64,000 nt of DNA. It comes from Notolepis coatsorum. Lineage: Eukaryota; Chordata; Actinopteri; Aulopiformes; Paralepididae. This document shows, in pieces, positions 22,905 to 33,560 of the stretch (within the stretch, counting starts at the first letter, position 1; the number at the start of each line of letters is the position of its first letter). The position numbers were made by a program, and so were the translations under genes. Where the stretch lies: assembly GCA_963971535.1 (NCBI GenBank), contig OZ020589.1, forward strand, positions 90,456,683 through 90,520,682. Reading direction: 5' to 3'. The notes under the pieces were generated by a model. It was not told where the DNA came from and did not search any database. It saw only the letters and a program-made list of their open reading frames with translations.

Positions 22905-24290
22905 AACAAAGCCCTCTCATGGGCTACAGCCATGTGGGATAGGCAGACTCCGGCCTGTGCCGATGCAAATATTTCATAGTGGAGATGAAGTTTTTGACCA
23001 TGATGTAAGTGGCCACGATGCGGCTAAGCGTCTGATGGGTTTACATCAGGGCTCAGTCAGTGTGGCAGAGTTCTCTATTAGATTCCGTACCCTCTGAATC
23101 AGGGTGGCAACTTTTACCCATGCCTTGTCAGAGAGAGTCAAAGAGGAATTATCCTCTCGGGACGTTCCCGACACGCTTGAGGGGTTAATTTTGTTGGCTA
23201 TTAATAAGATAGATAGCCGAATCTGCGAACACGAGTGGAGTTTACGGGCTCTCAGGAAGTCACCGAATTGCTCCGCGTCTCTCCTGGGAGTGACGAGCCC
23301 ATGCAGTTGGGAAGCTCGCGGCTCTTCCAAGCAGAGAAAGAGAGGCGGATGAGCAGTGGGGCTTGTTTGTATTGTGGAGAGACAGGTCACTACCTTCGCA
23401 GGTGCCCCACAATGCAGGGAAGACCCGTCCAGGGAAACAAGTCAGAACTTGGGGAGGTTCTGCCGAGGCAGAATCATATCCCCACAGCAAGCGATAACCG
23501 CACATTCGTATCAGTCGAACTGTCCTTAGGTACAAATAAATACAGCCTCCCTGCTTTCGTGGACTCAGGAGCGGCTGGTTGTTACATTGACTTGACCCTG
23601 GCCCGTAATCTTCACATACCTTTATTTCCCCTACCTGTTTCCCTTGACATCACTGCGCTGGATGGTCGTCCTTTGGGTACCGGGAAAGTGGAGGAAACTA
23701 CGGGTCATATTAAGATGTGCATTGGCACACATTTTGAAATAATTATGTTTTTCCCTATCCACTCCCCAGAGTTACCTCTCATTTTAGGGCACCCATGGCT
23801 TGCTAAACACAATCCCCATATGGATTGGAATTTGGGAGGGGTACAGAAGTGGGGTCCCAGGTGTGCATCTCACTGTGTAGCACCCAACCCAGTTCCACTA
23901 AGTCCTTGTTCCCTCCAGCCCTCCATGGCTACTGACGTCTCCGTTCATGGGTCCTCCTGTCCCATAGGGAAGGCCGCAGATGACGTCTGCAACACCAGTG
24001 CCATTGGGGTGCCTGTGGAGTATACTGAACTGAACACGGTCTATCAGCAAGCAAAGCGCCTTCGTCCTGCCCCGCCATAGGTCCTATGACTGTGCCATTG
24101 ACCTCCTCCCGGGAACGACACCCCCAGGGGTCGGTTGTTTTCCCTGTCGGGGCCTGAAACCATCGCTATACATAGCTATATCGAGGAGGCTCTCGAGGCT
24201 GGTTTCATCCGCCCTTCTTCGTCCCCAGCAGGAGCTGGGTTTTTCTTTGTGGGGAAGAAAGATGGAGGGCTCAGACCACTACAAAACTTG
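22905..24290 (+). pseudogene. Ty3/Gypsy retrotransposon gag-protease-RT start, broken
   Basis: Fragment of a Ty3/Gypsy polyprotein gene. Around 23,010-23,240 a broken frame resembles the capsid part of Gypsy Gag (blocks around [17 protein letters not shown] and the LSERVKEELSSRDVPDTLEG region). The longest open frame (about 23,235-24,080) then carries a CCHC zinc knuckle CLYCGETGHYLRRC, followed by a retropepsin-like protease with AFVDSGAAGCYID and the ILGHPWL block. After a stop at 24,078 a further frame-broken stretch resembles the start of the polymerase ([25 protein letters not shown]) and ends abruptly near 24,290. Stops and frameshifts lie near 22,960-23,100, 23,230 and 24,080. No LTR, RNase H or integrase is visible, so this is a dead internal fragment. 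Confidence 0.88.
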
Positions 24291-25173
24291 AAGTCCTTAA
24301 AATGTCTTTAATTTCCCCTTAATTTGCCCCTGAAAACATGCAATACCCCTTAATAAAAAATTCTACAGGTCCTGTAAGTTACTTACTTTTGAATTCTTTC
24401 ATACTCAAGACTCACTATACTCAACTATAATTGATACACACTACATTTACACTCTTTCATTACTGTTCCAATTCAATAACGTACAGCACATAAGTAAAAC
24501 TTGACTTACACCAAAAGACATACCATCTTGTTGCCATGTATGATGCATCACTGACTGCCTATTTGTATTTTCAGGCTGTAGCAAAAACAGCCTTGATTCG
24601 GGCAAAGGCATGGGGGCGTGGAAAAGCGGCGAAGGATGTACACTGGGAGGCAGTGATGAATAAGGTTATTTCTAATATTTGTAAGCATGGGATTTTGGTT
24701 ATTCTAATTCAACATAACATTATTGTCCCTAACAGAACATTTCCTTGTCACTTTAGATAACTGCAGAATTACCAAATGTGCTCGGGAGGGAGGAGTCGAT
24801 AAGAACAAAATGCATTAAAATGCTCCAGAATAGGCGGGAGTATTTGGGGCGCCTACAGCAGATAATACTCAACATGTAGAATATGTTAGCATTAATGGGC
24901 ATGCATCTGGAAAATAACCCACACCTATGCCTGTGGCGGCGTGCCTTTAACCCAGCATAGGGGTGTGATTATCTTCGGAAATGTATAAGGTTACGTCTTA
25001 TGTGCCTTTCCATTCAGATCTTCACTTGTGAAAGGCCTTTTTTAAACATGCCGTTCATTACTTTGCAGGTGTCCAGTGATCAATCTCGTTCACGTCCGTA
25101 AGTCCTTTTTTCAGAATAATTATCCTTATCAGCTTGTTTTGATCGTGTATTGTGATTGGCCGAGGGGCATTTA
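24291..25173. other. Unassigned stretch with exon-like pieces
   Basis: AT-rich. The pieces 24,575-24,663 and 24,756-24,835 are each preceded by a T-rich tract plus AG and are open on the plus strand, but I recognise no protein family and no flanking exons. See findings. Confidence 0.35.
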
Positions 25174-25683
25174 GCTGATATATAATTTTTTTATTTTGTA
25201 TCCACTTTTTCTCCTCTTTTTCTATTTTTCTCCCATCCCAATTCCATTGTGCCAATTCTTCCCTCCCCTGTCTTGAACGTTGCTCGCATATGCCCCCAAC
25301 TGGACGGTTGTAGGGAGGATAGAAGCCTTGCATCACGTGTCCCCTCCGGTACACAAGGAGGCAGCCTGTCACATATTTTCACCTGCCAGCGCGGACTCTC
25401 ATTGGCGAGGTGTAACGTGTGGGAGGCTCACACTACCCCCGCCATTTCCTGTCTCTGCTGTGCAGGCGTCCCCAACCGACCTGTAGGAGTCGCTGTCCAC
25501 AACGTCCAGATTACCACCCATCAACTTCCACCCGCTAATTCTGCCAATTGAATTAGTATGACGGCTGGCCCAAGCCGGAGGCAACGCCGACAGCTGGAGT
25601 CGAACCCGGTGTCTCTTGTGTTGGTGACGAGCGCAATGTCCGCTGCGCCACCCAGCCGCTTTTGCTGATATATTTTTGTAACA
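25174..25683 (-). mobile_element. tRNA-derived SINE (family S2), copy 2, with target duplication
   Basis: The element (25,184-25,673) is flanked by the direct repeat GCTGATATAT. On the minus strand the head reads ggctgggtggcgcagcggac (A box), then a B box GGTTCGACTCC, and the body shares all blocks of the family. The 3' tail is T-rich on the plus strand next to 25,184. Confidence 0.9.
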
Positions 25684-26044
25684 GGACGGTACTTGGTTAC
25701 TATGCAATGGTTTTAGTTCTAGGAATCAAGTATGGCTGAGATGATTAAAAAAACAACAACAATGAAACCAAAACGTTGTTTATTGTAATTTCAGTGCAGT
25801 AGGGTGTTGCCTGCTCCTTTAAGAGTGGTGCGTTGTGGGATATATGCCCTTCTCCTTACTTAAAACTAACGTTATTATAACACTATTTTAACGTTAGTGA
25901 ATTTGAATGCACATACATAGCTAGTTAAATATCACAACTTGTGTCATCATTGTTCATCATTGGGGGAAACTAAGTGCTGCCTCTCTCTGCCGTCCCCGCC
26001 ACACTCGGGATCACACCAACGTTATAGAGGGCTAGCCTATAGCT

Positions 26045-26613
26045 AAGGACTGGGTGTTTATTTCCGTTTGCAGCTTTCGATTCTTCATGTTAGTGACGTT
26101 ACACGCAGATTGGGTGCTGACTCTCTGCCGTGGTCCAGACGCTAGCTACTGGCTAGGCTAGCTATCTGTAGCATTGGCATGGTACCGACGCTAGCTAGCT
26201 ACTGGCTAGCCATCCACAACGCTGGCGTGGTACAGACACTAGCTAGCTACTGGCTAGCCATCCACAACGCTGGCGTGGTACCGACGCTAGCTAGCTACTG
26301 GCTAGCCATCCACAATGCTGGCGTGGTACCGACGGTAGCTAGCTACTGGCTAGCCATCCACAACGCTGGCGTGGTACAGACAATGCTGGCGTGGTACCGA
26401 CGCTAGCTAGCTACTGGCTAGCCATCTACAATAGATAGCTAGCCTAGCCAGTAGCTAGCTAGCGTCGGTACCACGCCAATGCTACAGATAGCTAGCCTAG
26501 CCAGTAGCTAGCATCTGGACCACGGCAGAAAGGCAGCACCCAATCTGCGTGTAACGTTAGTCACTAACATGAAGAATAGAGAGCTGCAAACGGAAATAAA
26601 CACCCAGTCCTTG
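26045..26613. repeat. Large imperfect palindrome (fold-back element)
   Basis: The left arm (26,045-26,205: aaggactgggtgtttatttc, cgttacacgcagattgggtg, tgccgtggtccaga) is the reverse complement of the right arm (about 26,440-26,613) with few mismatches. The loop region is occupied by 48-bp tandem units that themselves contain the partly palindromic gctagctagctactggctagc. No target duplication was found. Confidence 0.9.
26181..26430 (+). repeat. 48-bp tandem array in the palindrome loop
   Basis: Units start at 26,181, 26,229, 26,277 and 26,325 (ggtaccgacgctagctagct, actggctagccatccacaac, gctggcgt), then a 20-bp partial unit and a final copy. Confidence 0.95.
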
Positions 26614-27257
26614 AGAGAACGGTTTCCTGGTTTACTGTCACCACTTTACAGAGGGAATTACCCCGAAGTCCGGCTAGTTATAACAAGCACGTTACATGAC
26701 CGGCACTTCGGCCCTGCTCCCCTGTACTCTACTACGGTTCAAATGAATACAGGAAAGGTATACATTGGGGGCTCGAGTCCGGGATATGAAAATAAATCCT
26801 GATTTCATCTGTGAGTTGTAAACTGTATGGAAATGTGAAGTTAGCTCATGCTACTGGAAAACGGACGCCTCGTCATTAAATGAAGTTAAAAATGATGACG
26901 CCCCTTTTATTTTACCCGCGGTTGTCGCGGTTGTCTGTTCTACACCCGCGGGTGACTTGACAACACTGCGGGATTGCGGTGATGCGGTTATCGCGACAGC
27001 CCTAATTATTAGTATATTAAGGCGAGACACTACAGGTGAATAGGGTAAAAAATTTTACTAATAGATATCACAATGAAACTTCCCCAGTTGATTACTTATA
27101 TTAAGACAAGACTTTTTTGTATTACAAGTTTTCTGAAATTGTATGTTTAAATATGCAAATGAGGCATGATCTACTATCCAGATCTACTATCTACTATCCA
27201 GACCTGGAGTTTATCATGATCAAATGTCAACCCTTCTTTCTTCCGAGAGAGTTGACG
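26614..27257. other. Unassigned stretch
   Basis: Non-coding. The block 27,055-27,170 (agatatcacaatgaaacttc, acaagttttctgaaattgta, atatgcaaatgaggca) matches 30,487-30,592, so it belongs to a dispersed AT-rich repeat. No protein seen. Confidence 0.5.
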
Positions 27258-27672
27258 TCCATCATCGGGGGTCAAGGACTACAGCCCCCTCAGCATCGAC
27301 GGGGCACCGGTTGAGAGAGTGAACATATCCGAGGACTTGACATGGACCACACACATTGACAGTGTTGTGAAGAAGGCACGACAACGCCTCTACTTCCTCA
27401 GGCGCCTAAGGAAGTTCCAAGTCAGTCAGAAGGTCCTTAGGAACTTCTACTCATGTACAATAGAGAGCATCCTGACTGGCAACATCACCTCCTGGTTTGG
27501 GAATAGCACTGCACAAGACCGTAGCAGACTACAAAGAGTGACACGTTCAGCCGAACGCACAATTGGAGGGGGGCTTCCCACCCTCCAGAACATTTACAAC
27601 AAGCGGTGCAGGGGGAAGGCTAAGAGAATCATCAAGGACTCGAGCCACCCGAACAACTGCCTCTTTGAACTG
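27258..27672 (+). pseudogene. LINE (family B) RT C-terminal part, before the Harbinger-like insertion
   Basis: Matches the 3' part of the reverse transcriptase gene of the LINE at 61.8-63.2 kb (reverse complement): blocks [51 protein letters not shown] and [12 protein letters not shown] 24-bp deletion near 27,326 removes the segment corresponding to SFKYLGAY. The copy is 5'-truncated and is cut after the codons for FEL by a DNA transposon; its remainder continues at 29,333. Family: L2/Rex-like group of non-LTR elements, exact clade not assigned. Confidence 0.9.
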
Positions 27673-27892
27673 GGCCCTATTCCCCGTACCTGGTTCAACT
27701 AAGTCGATCAAGAGTCCCATTATCCAGATTCAATTAACCCGATGTTTGAAGCCGGGATTTTCCTGTTCCTCGAAGGTGGATTCAGTCTCGTTAACTCGAA
27801 CCAGACTTGAGACCCAGGATAAGTGCGCGCGGCCGCTTCAGTTGAAAAGCCAGCACGTATCGATAGCAGAAATCCTGATTTTCTAACGGCAT

Positions 27893-27945
27893 TGATTGAT
27901 TAATTGATTTAAAACTTTATTAACAGATTGCAGTACGGCTCAATA
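27893..27945 (-). mobile_element. 53-bp scrap of family-A LINE 3' terminus
   Basis: attgattgattaattgattt then aaaactttattaacagattg, matching the (ATTG)n-tailed end of the copies at 14.96 and 60.84 kb. Confidence 0.7.
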
Positions 27946-28179
27946 GCCTCGCCGACAAGTTAAATGCATAATCTATAGGCTAATTTTAAGTCCCTCATTA
28001 CCCCAATCAATCAGATTATATTTCTCTAAACTTGCCTGCTGGCAGTAGGTTTATGGAATGGATAATCAAATGAGATCTTGCTAGCGAAAATAATTAGTTC
28101 AACTGTTATACAGAATAAGGATACGGCTCACTTACCCATTGATTGATGTATGGTGGATGTTTTACTTATCTCCACTGTG

Positions 28180-28245
28180 GTGTGACGGTTTGTCGTTTTG
28201 ACTTTCACGCAGACGACCGGGGTTCGAATCCCACTCCTTCTAGTC
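28180..28245 (+). other. tRNA-like segment with B box (plus strand)
   Basis: Contains a good B box ggttcgaatcc at 28,220-28,230 preceded by cgcagacgaccgg. The A box and acceptor pairing are poor and the T stem has mismatches, so this is a pol III promoter relic or SINE head rather than a tRNA gene. Confidence 0.4.
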
Positions 28246-28409
28246 TTTTTCTTCTTTTTGCAATGTAGGAATAATTCAATTTGGTGCACGTTGAGAGCTA
28301 TATAAAGAATGACATCCTCAATGCATGTAGATTTATAATATTTTAACTTAAAACTAGGCTACTTTTGCGTATAATCATTAATATTATATTCCAAAAAAAT
28401 TATATTGGA

Positions 28410-28492
28410 ACCGCGGGGTCTCGAACCCGGGTCGCCGGCTTGCCAGGAGCGAACACTGCCCGTTGCACCACTGTGCCAGACGGGATATATCC
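28410..28492 (-). other. tRNA-like segment with A and B boxes (minus strand)
   Basis: On the minus strand an A-box-like tggcacagtggtgcaacggg is followed after about 35 bases by the B box GGTTCGAGACC and a CCC that can pair with the GGG before it. The acceptor ends do not pair. It resembles the head of a tRNA-derived SINE and faces the segment at 28,180-28,245. Confidence 0.5.
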
Positions 28493-29332
28493 ATTGTGTA
28501 TCCATCAATGCACAAGAGACCCGTGTTTCGAATATTTTTCTTTTGAATGAAGTTTTATCTCTTTATTCTCAAATGCATTAATGTGACGTCAACGGTTCAT
28601 TCAATTTCTCAAATCCGTCAAACAGCGCATCTCATCAGACATTTTAATCCCAGTTACAATATCACAATAACGTGTGAGTGATGATACAATTCAACAATCC
28701 TCAGAGTCCTCGTAATTCATAATCCACAAAAACCACAATCCACGCATAGACACTTCAATTTTATGCTTGAATGAAACACAATCCGGGCGCTCCGTTAAGC
28801 AAATCTACAGCGGAGAATATATGAAACTAATCAGAGCCAAACGGCCGATAGGTTTCATTCATTAAAAATATCCCCGCAGGATTCACATTTGCAATGCGCC
28901 GTTATTAAAATAACCACATGCAGCGTGTATCGCACTCCGAGCGCCGTATATGACGTGCATTATTTTATTTAGGACAAAGTAAATCTATAGGCTGAATATG
29001 ATTTATTATCAGCATTTAGTTCTATTATTATACATTTCAAAAGCCCCCTCTAGGAAAACGAAGCACAGAAACATAATTCAGAATGGTATACTGCAGATCT
29101 AGACTGTGAGAATCATTTCAGGAAGCGAGCTGTCATTTCTTTGCGGGGGCGTGGCCATGGTTCATCCAGCTAACTGAACTTAAGCCTGCTCTCGACCAGG
29201 CTCAAACTTTTTGATCTGTTGTCATGGTGATTTGGACAATCGAGCGTCGGGGAACAGAAAGGTCCGGCTTAAGTCAGGCTATACTGGAAATTATCCGGCT
29301 AACTCAGTTAGCCACGTACGGGGAACGGGGCC

Positions 29333-29905
29333 CTGCTGCGGTCAGGCAAGCGATACCGGAGTCTTAAGGCGAGCACAGAAAGACTCAGAAGAAGCTTCGA
29401 TCCTCAGGCCATCAGGCTGCTAAACGAACAATAAACACTATGCAACAACCATCAAATGCACACAGCACACACACACTTAAACAAACAACACACTGCAGCA
29501 CCCACTCTCCACACTTTAGATCACACAAACACACTTTATATTTATTGATAAAGGATTTGCACTACAACTCGTACACCTACTGTAAATTGTACCTAAATTG
29601 CACCTCATCCCATTTCTGCCTTGCACTATATAGTATTGTATATTAGTACACTGCATAGTATTGTATATTATATGGTAACTCAGTTACGTCTATTCTGCAT
29701 CGAACATTGTACATATGTCTATATTGAACACTGTGACCTCATTTTTTTACTTCTAATTTACATGCTATACTATGTTATTTTATTTCATACTTATCTTGTC
29801 TTGCACAGTCTCTGGAGCGTAACAGTAAGAAGCATTTTGTATAAAAGTATTCTGTACTTCTGTATGACAACTATTAAAGAAACTTGAAACTTGAAACTTG
29901 AACAT
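29333..29905 (+). mobile_element. LINE (family B) 3' end, continuing after the Harbinger-like insertion
   Basis: Continues the reading frame region of 27,258-27,672 (ggtcaggcaagcgataccgg, then gctaaacgaacaataaacac at the end of the coding part). The long 3' untranslated region (tactgtaaattgtacctaaa, gtctctggagcgtaacagta) ends in the short tandem tail gaaacttgaaacttgaaact at about 29,881-29,902. The same terminus appears inverted at 61,285 onwards. Confidence 0.9.
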
Positions 29906-31220
29906 GCACTAATTTGCATATAATTCCAGGACAGAAATCTGAACATTGGATAAAGCCATTTTCAAAATTATAGTTTCATTTTGTTGACATATTAGAGGCA
30001 AATGTTATTACAGAGGGGATTTTGGGTATCTCTTTTTATCACTCCATAAATCAGAAAATACTCCATTCAGTAAATTTTTATGGTAAAATTCCATATTTCG
30101 CCATGTTTTTAGGAATAAAATGTGATATAAATCAGGGTATGAATGCGATATCAACAAACCATTCTGTAAATACCTTCAGAACATAGATATAAATAGAACT
30201 GGAAGGTTTGGTGTATGTGAGTGCTACTGAAGTGGAGATTTCTGGCTCAGAGTATGAGGAAAAACGCCTTCAAAGTTCTGTATTGTAAAATGCAATACTT
30301 TTTTTTTAAACAGATATTTACAAACACAATACCTAATCAAACCATTAGTAATAGACAACCTAAACACATGCCTGATAACTGAATAATAATAATAATAATG
30401 ATGTTATTGAACTGAACAGAACTACACACAGGCTACAAACAGTGTAGTACAGTGTAGTACCCCCTAATAGGCAAAACATATTTGAATAGATATCACTATG
30501 AAACTTTCCCAGTTTGTTATGTACATATAAACTAAGAAAAAATATATTGCAAGTTTTCTGAATTTTATGTTTATATATGCAAATGAGGCACTTCCCCATT
30601 ATATATGTGCACATTTATGGATCCAAGTGTGCTGAAAGTATATTTCTACCCATATACATTTCTGAGTATACCCAGTATTTATTTTGGTACTTCTTATGTG
30701 CTTTCATGTACGAATTCAAAACACATGTTTAGTATGATAGTCATTAATATGCTGTGTAATCAAAGTACACTTATAAAATGTGATGTTTACCAAACTTAAG
30801 CTGTACCTATTAAAAGTGTACTATTTTGGTAAGTACCAAAAGTATAATTTAAATATATTTACATCTGAAGTACGTGGTTTCAATTTAACACAATGTATAG
30901 TATACTTTCTGTATACAACAAAAAATGCAAAGTATACTTAAGTACAAACATTTTCATAAATGTATTTATGTTTATTTTCTTTTACTTGGGTTCACATTTT
31001 ATATTGTCTGTTATTCTCTCCCGTTCCATGTACACTGACTTGTGTGCCAGCGTGTCGTAAGCTCTGAAATAAACCTAAAGCTTGTCCCTCGTCCATTTAG
31101 TAAAGAGGTAGTATGCACATACAATAGTCTTGGCTGGTAAAGAGTGGTAAAAACAGTGTGTACAAGTAGATAGATACAGTACAAGACAACTGAAACTGAA
31201 AGCATGAAAAGGGACTCCAC
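29906..31220. other. AT-rich stretch, no gene seen
   Basis: Contains a dispersed AT-rich repeat block at 30,487-30,592 matching 27,055-27,170, ending near tatgcaaatgaggca, and atttgcatataat at 29,910-29,922, possibly the other end of the same repeat. The last exon of the SLC22 gene would be expected here or further left on the minus strand but was not recognised. Confidence 0.45.
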
Positions 31221-31427
31221 CTGTCCTCCTCCACGTCAGGGATGTCCTCCGGCAGATGGGTGTCCCGGGTCTCTGGGAGCAGGAAGACCACAGCGCCACT
31301 GAGGACACCGGCGGTGGCGAAGATCAGCGGTGGCAGGGAGACCCAGGCGTCCTCCAGCAGCAGGACCATGGGGGCCAGGGATCCTCCCAGACGGCCTATG
31401 AAGGAGGTGTATCCTAAGCCACACTGT
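31221..31427 (-). CDS. slc22a7: SLC22 organic anion transporter, third visible exon
   Basis: A 207-bp internal exon on the minus strand. It is preceded by a polypyrimidine-poor but valid ...tctacag acceptor and followed by the donor gacag/gtggag. Its first base completes the Arg codon left open by the exon at 36,795-36,903. The product covers the last two membrane helices of a major-facilitator transporter of the organic-anion family, with the blocks GYTSFIGRLGGSLAPMVLLL, ATAGVLSGAVVFLLPETRDT and EDIPDVEE. The GRLGGSLAP and LLPET...LP motifs are characteristic of SLC22 members; similarity by eye is best to OAT2 (SLC22A7). The protein would be a plasma-membrane exchanger of organic anions. The short C-terminal exon that should follow was not found, so the gene end is open. 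The preceding intron (31,428-36,794) is largely filled with transposable elements. Confidence 0.85.
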
Positions 31428-31435
31428 CTGTAGAT

Positions 31436-31504
31436 CAAATCAAAATCAAATCAAATGTTTTTGTATAGCCCGAGATCACATGGAATAGCCCCCATGGGCT
31501 GTAC

Positions 31505-31506
<2 letters not shown>
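31436..31506 (-). mobile_element. Short LINE or SINE 3' tail in the SLC22 intron
   Basis: An atcaaaatcaaatcaaatgt tail followed by ttttgtatagcccgagatca, a common layout for a 3' end inserted in reverse. It begins within 10 bp of the exon acceptor at 31,428 and may have shaped it. Confidence 0.5.
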
Positions 31507-31538
<32 letters not shown>

Positions 31539-31950
31539 GTTTTTTTTATTTTCGTGTCTTACATACAGGTGTATGCCCAGCCCATATGGGCTTACAAGAC
31601 ACATAAACAATATAATAGTATACTTGACATTGACAATAATTTATAAAATACCAAGATGGCCAAAAAAAAAGAATACTAAATAAAACTCTATATAAAAAGC
31701 TGTAAAGAATTTATGTAAACAAAGAAAGAGGAATTCATATAAAATTATATAGGATATAGTGTTTTGTCTCAAGTGCCATGCTTTCTCTAAAAATCCTGCA
31801 AAACTGAAAATCTCCTCCACAAAAAACCAACTCAACATACAACTCTCAGACTGCCAAAACAAATCCCGATTTACAAATAGAATTTTCTCAAATAAAGCCC
31901 TCCTCAAATTGGTGTACAAGGGGCAATAAAAAACACAAGTCAAGAAGAAA
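31507..31950 (-). mobile_element. LINE C-terminal and 3' fragment with (ATTG)n tail
   Basis: An (ATTG)n tail (31,509-31,537) is followed by a 3' untranslated region and a minus-strand frame (31,943-31,641). The frame's N-terminal part resembles the extreme C-terminus of a LINE polymerase (FYCPLYTNLRRALF, then AGFLEKAWHLRQ). This is a third LINE family, distinct from A and B. Confidence 0.6.
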
Positions 31951-32248
31951 CATCACAAAAGATCAAAAACAAAAACCACCATGAAATCCAAATATGCGAC
32001 ACGCCCAGACTTCCCCCAATGAATATAAGGAACGACTCACTAAAAACCTAGCAATAGGAGAAAAATAAAAGCACCAAAGGCGGCGTGGAGGAGAGAAACC
32101 TCAGATGGGCTGTTCAAAGGGGATCCCCCAACCGGATGCCGGTGATAATATAGTGTTGTTATGGACAATAGATGGATGGAGAATAGAACAGGCGAATAAT
32201 TGGTATGTATGTATATATACATGTAATGAAACACATATATATATATAT

Positions 32249-32589
32249 TAGGGGTGTAACGGTACACAAAAACCACGGTTCGGTAAGTAAGGTTTTCGGT
32301 ACAGTGGGGGAAAGTTTGGCTTTCCATGTGCCACTCAGGGGTGATGTAGTGTGCAGTAACTAATTGTACTTGTAGGGCTGTCAACGAATATTCTATATTG
32401 AAATTAATAATCGACTTGTACATTTCTTTTATTATAAAAAATTATTATATTAGATTGTGAAAGAAAACAGCCCCCGGTGGGCGGTCATTAGTGGTTAACA
32501 TACTGTTGTATTCGTTCGGTACACAGCCGTACTGAACCTAAGGTCCAGTACTGAAACGGTTCGGTACGGATACGTGTACCTTTACACTC

Positions 32590-32592
<3 letters not shown>
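32249..32592. mobile_element. hAT-type non-autonomous element in a TA run
   Basis: A 344-bp element starting TAGGGGTGTAACGGTACAC and ending with the inverted GTGTACCTTTACACTCCTA. Subterminal ggttcggtaa and cggttcggtacgg motifs are repeated near both ends. It sits in an (AT)n run, so the target duplication cannot be read. This terminus is common among vertebrate hAT elements. Confidence 0.82.
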
Positions 32593-32624
<32 letters not shown>

Positions 32625-33017
32625 CATACAAGGTACAAATAGTATCTAAGGTACATAAGATTTTTTATATAGAGCTAAGGACTATTTAGGGAGATGTATC
32701 CATGGTGCCTGTGGTAGTCAAAACCGAGAACAACAGAACAACAGGTAGCGGAAATGTTGTAAGCTAACGCTAATAAGGGCTGGTGTTCGTTTTGCTCCAT
32801 TTGTTTCCAGGTACTATGGTCTTGGCTAGAAGTCATCCACATTGTGTTGAACTGTTGATGCGGTATGTGTATCTGCGGGTGTAGAAATTCTGTGGAATAA
32901 ATCGTTAATGTAAACAAAGCCAGTAGCGGCCCGTAATGCAATCACAGAGGGCGCCTTTAGATTCAATGTCATTCAAATCCACTAGTGCCCAGAGTTGTTC
33001 CCTGAGCAAGTTGCCAA

Positions 33018-33152
33018 CACTATACAGCCATGTCAGGTGTGGAGTATAGAGACCAAGCTGACTAAAAGACACTATACATGTCAGGTGTGGAGTATAGAGA
33101 CCAAGCTGAAAGACACTATACATACATGTCAGGTGTGGAGTATAGAGACCAA
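33018..33152 (+). repeat. Three tandem copies, ~45-60 bp
   Basis: The block tgtcaggtgtggagtataga then gaccaag occurs three times, separated by variable ctga..aagacactatacat linkers. It directly abuts the tail of the LINE at 33,153. Confidence 0.93.
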
Positions 33153-33560
33153 GTCAAGTCAAGTCAAGAGTTTTATTTGTCACGGCATACAAGTATACAA
33201 TGAAATGCGGTGGTCTTGCCCGCAACGATGTGCAATACAGTAGTACAACATATAATAGAATCCAATAAAACAACATTGTGCAATAAACAGGTAACATAGT
33301 GGGGCATCTCGGTATTTGTACATAGTTATTTACAGAGCATGGAGGACATGCTAGGTCCTTTGGTAGTGCAATACACTGTTACTGTTGCTATACTATTTTT
33401 AAAGTGACCTTTCCTTTGTGGCCATAAGTGTGGGCGTGTGCAGCATGAGTGTGTGCTTGCTCATGTTAAAGTGGCTGCTAGTGTGCGAGCGTGTACAGCG
33501 TGCGTGTCGTGTGTGTGCTCATGTGTGCTTGTGTGTGGAGAGTTCAGTGTTCTGTGGCAC

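Larger units (their letters stand above)
27670..29335. mobile_element. Harbinger-like non-autonomous DNA element inside a LINE
   Basis: The element (27,673-29,332, 1,660 bp) has inverted ends GGCCCTATTCCCCGTACCTG and, read from the other side, GGCCCCGTTCCCCGTACGTG. It is flanked by CTG on both sides. Removing the element and one CTG restores the Leu-Leu codons seen in the uninterrupted LINE copy at 61.9 kb, which fixes the boundaries. A 3-bp CWG duplication is typical of PIF/Harbinger. No transposase or Myb-like gene was found. The interior holds a 3' scrap of a family-A LINE (27,893-27,945) and two tRNA-like promoter segments. Confidence 0.88.

Noticed and set aside
28180-28492. Functional tRNA genes
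   Set aside because: Good B boxes, but acceptor stems do not pair and the T stem is imperfect; better described as promoter relics or SINE heads.
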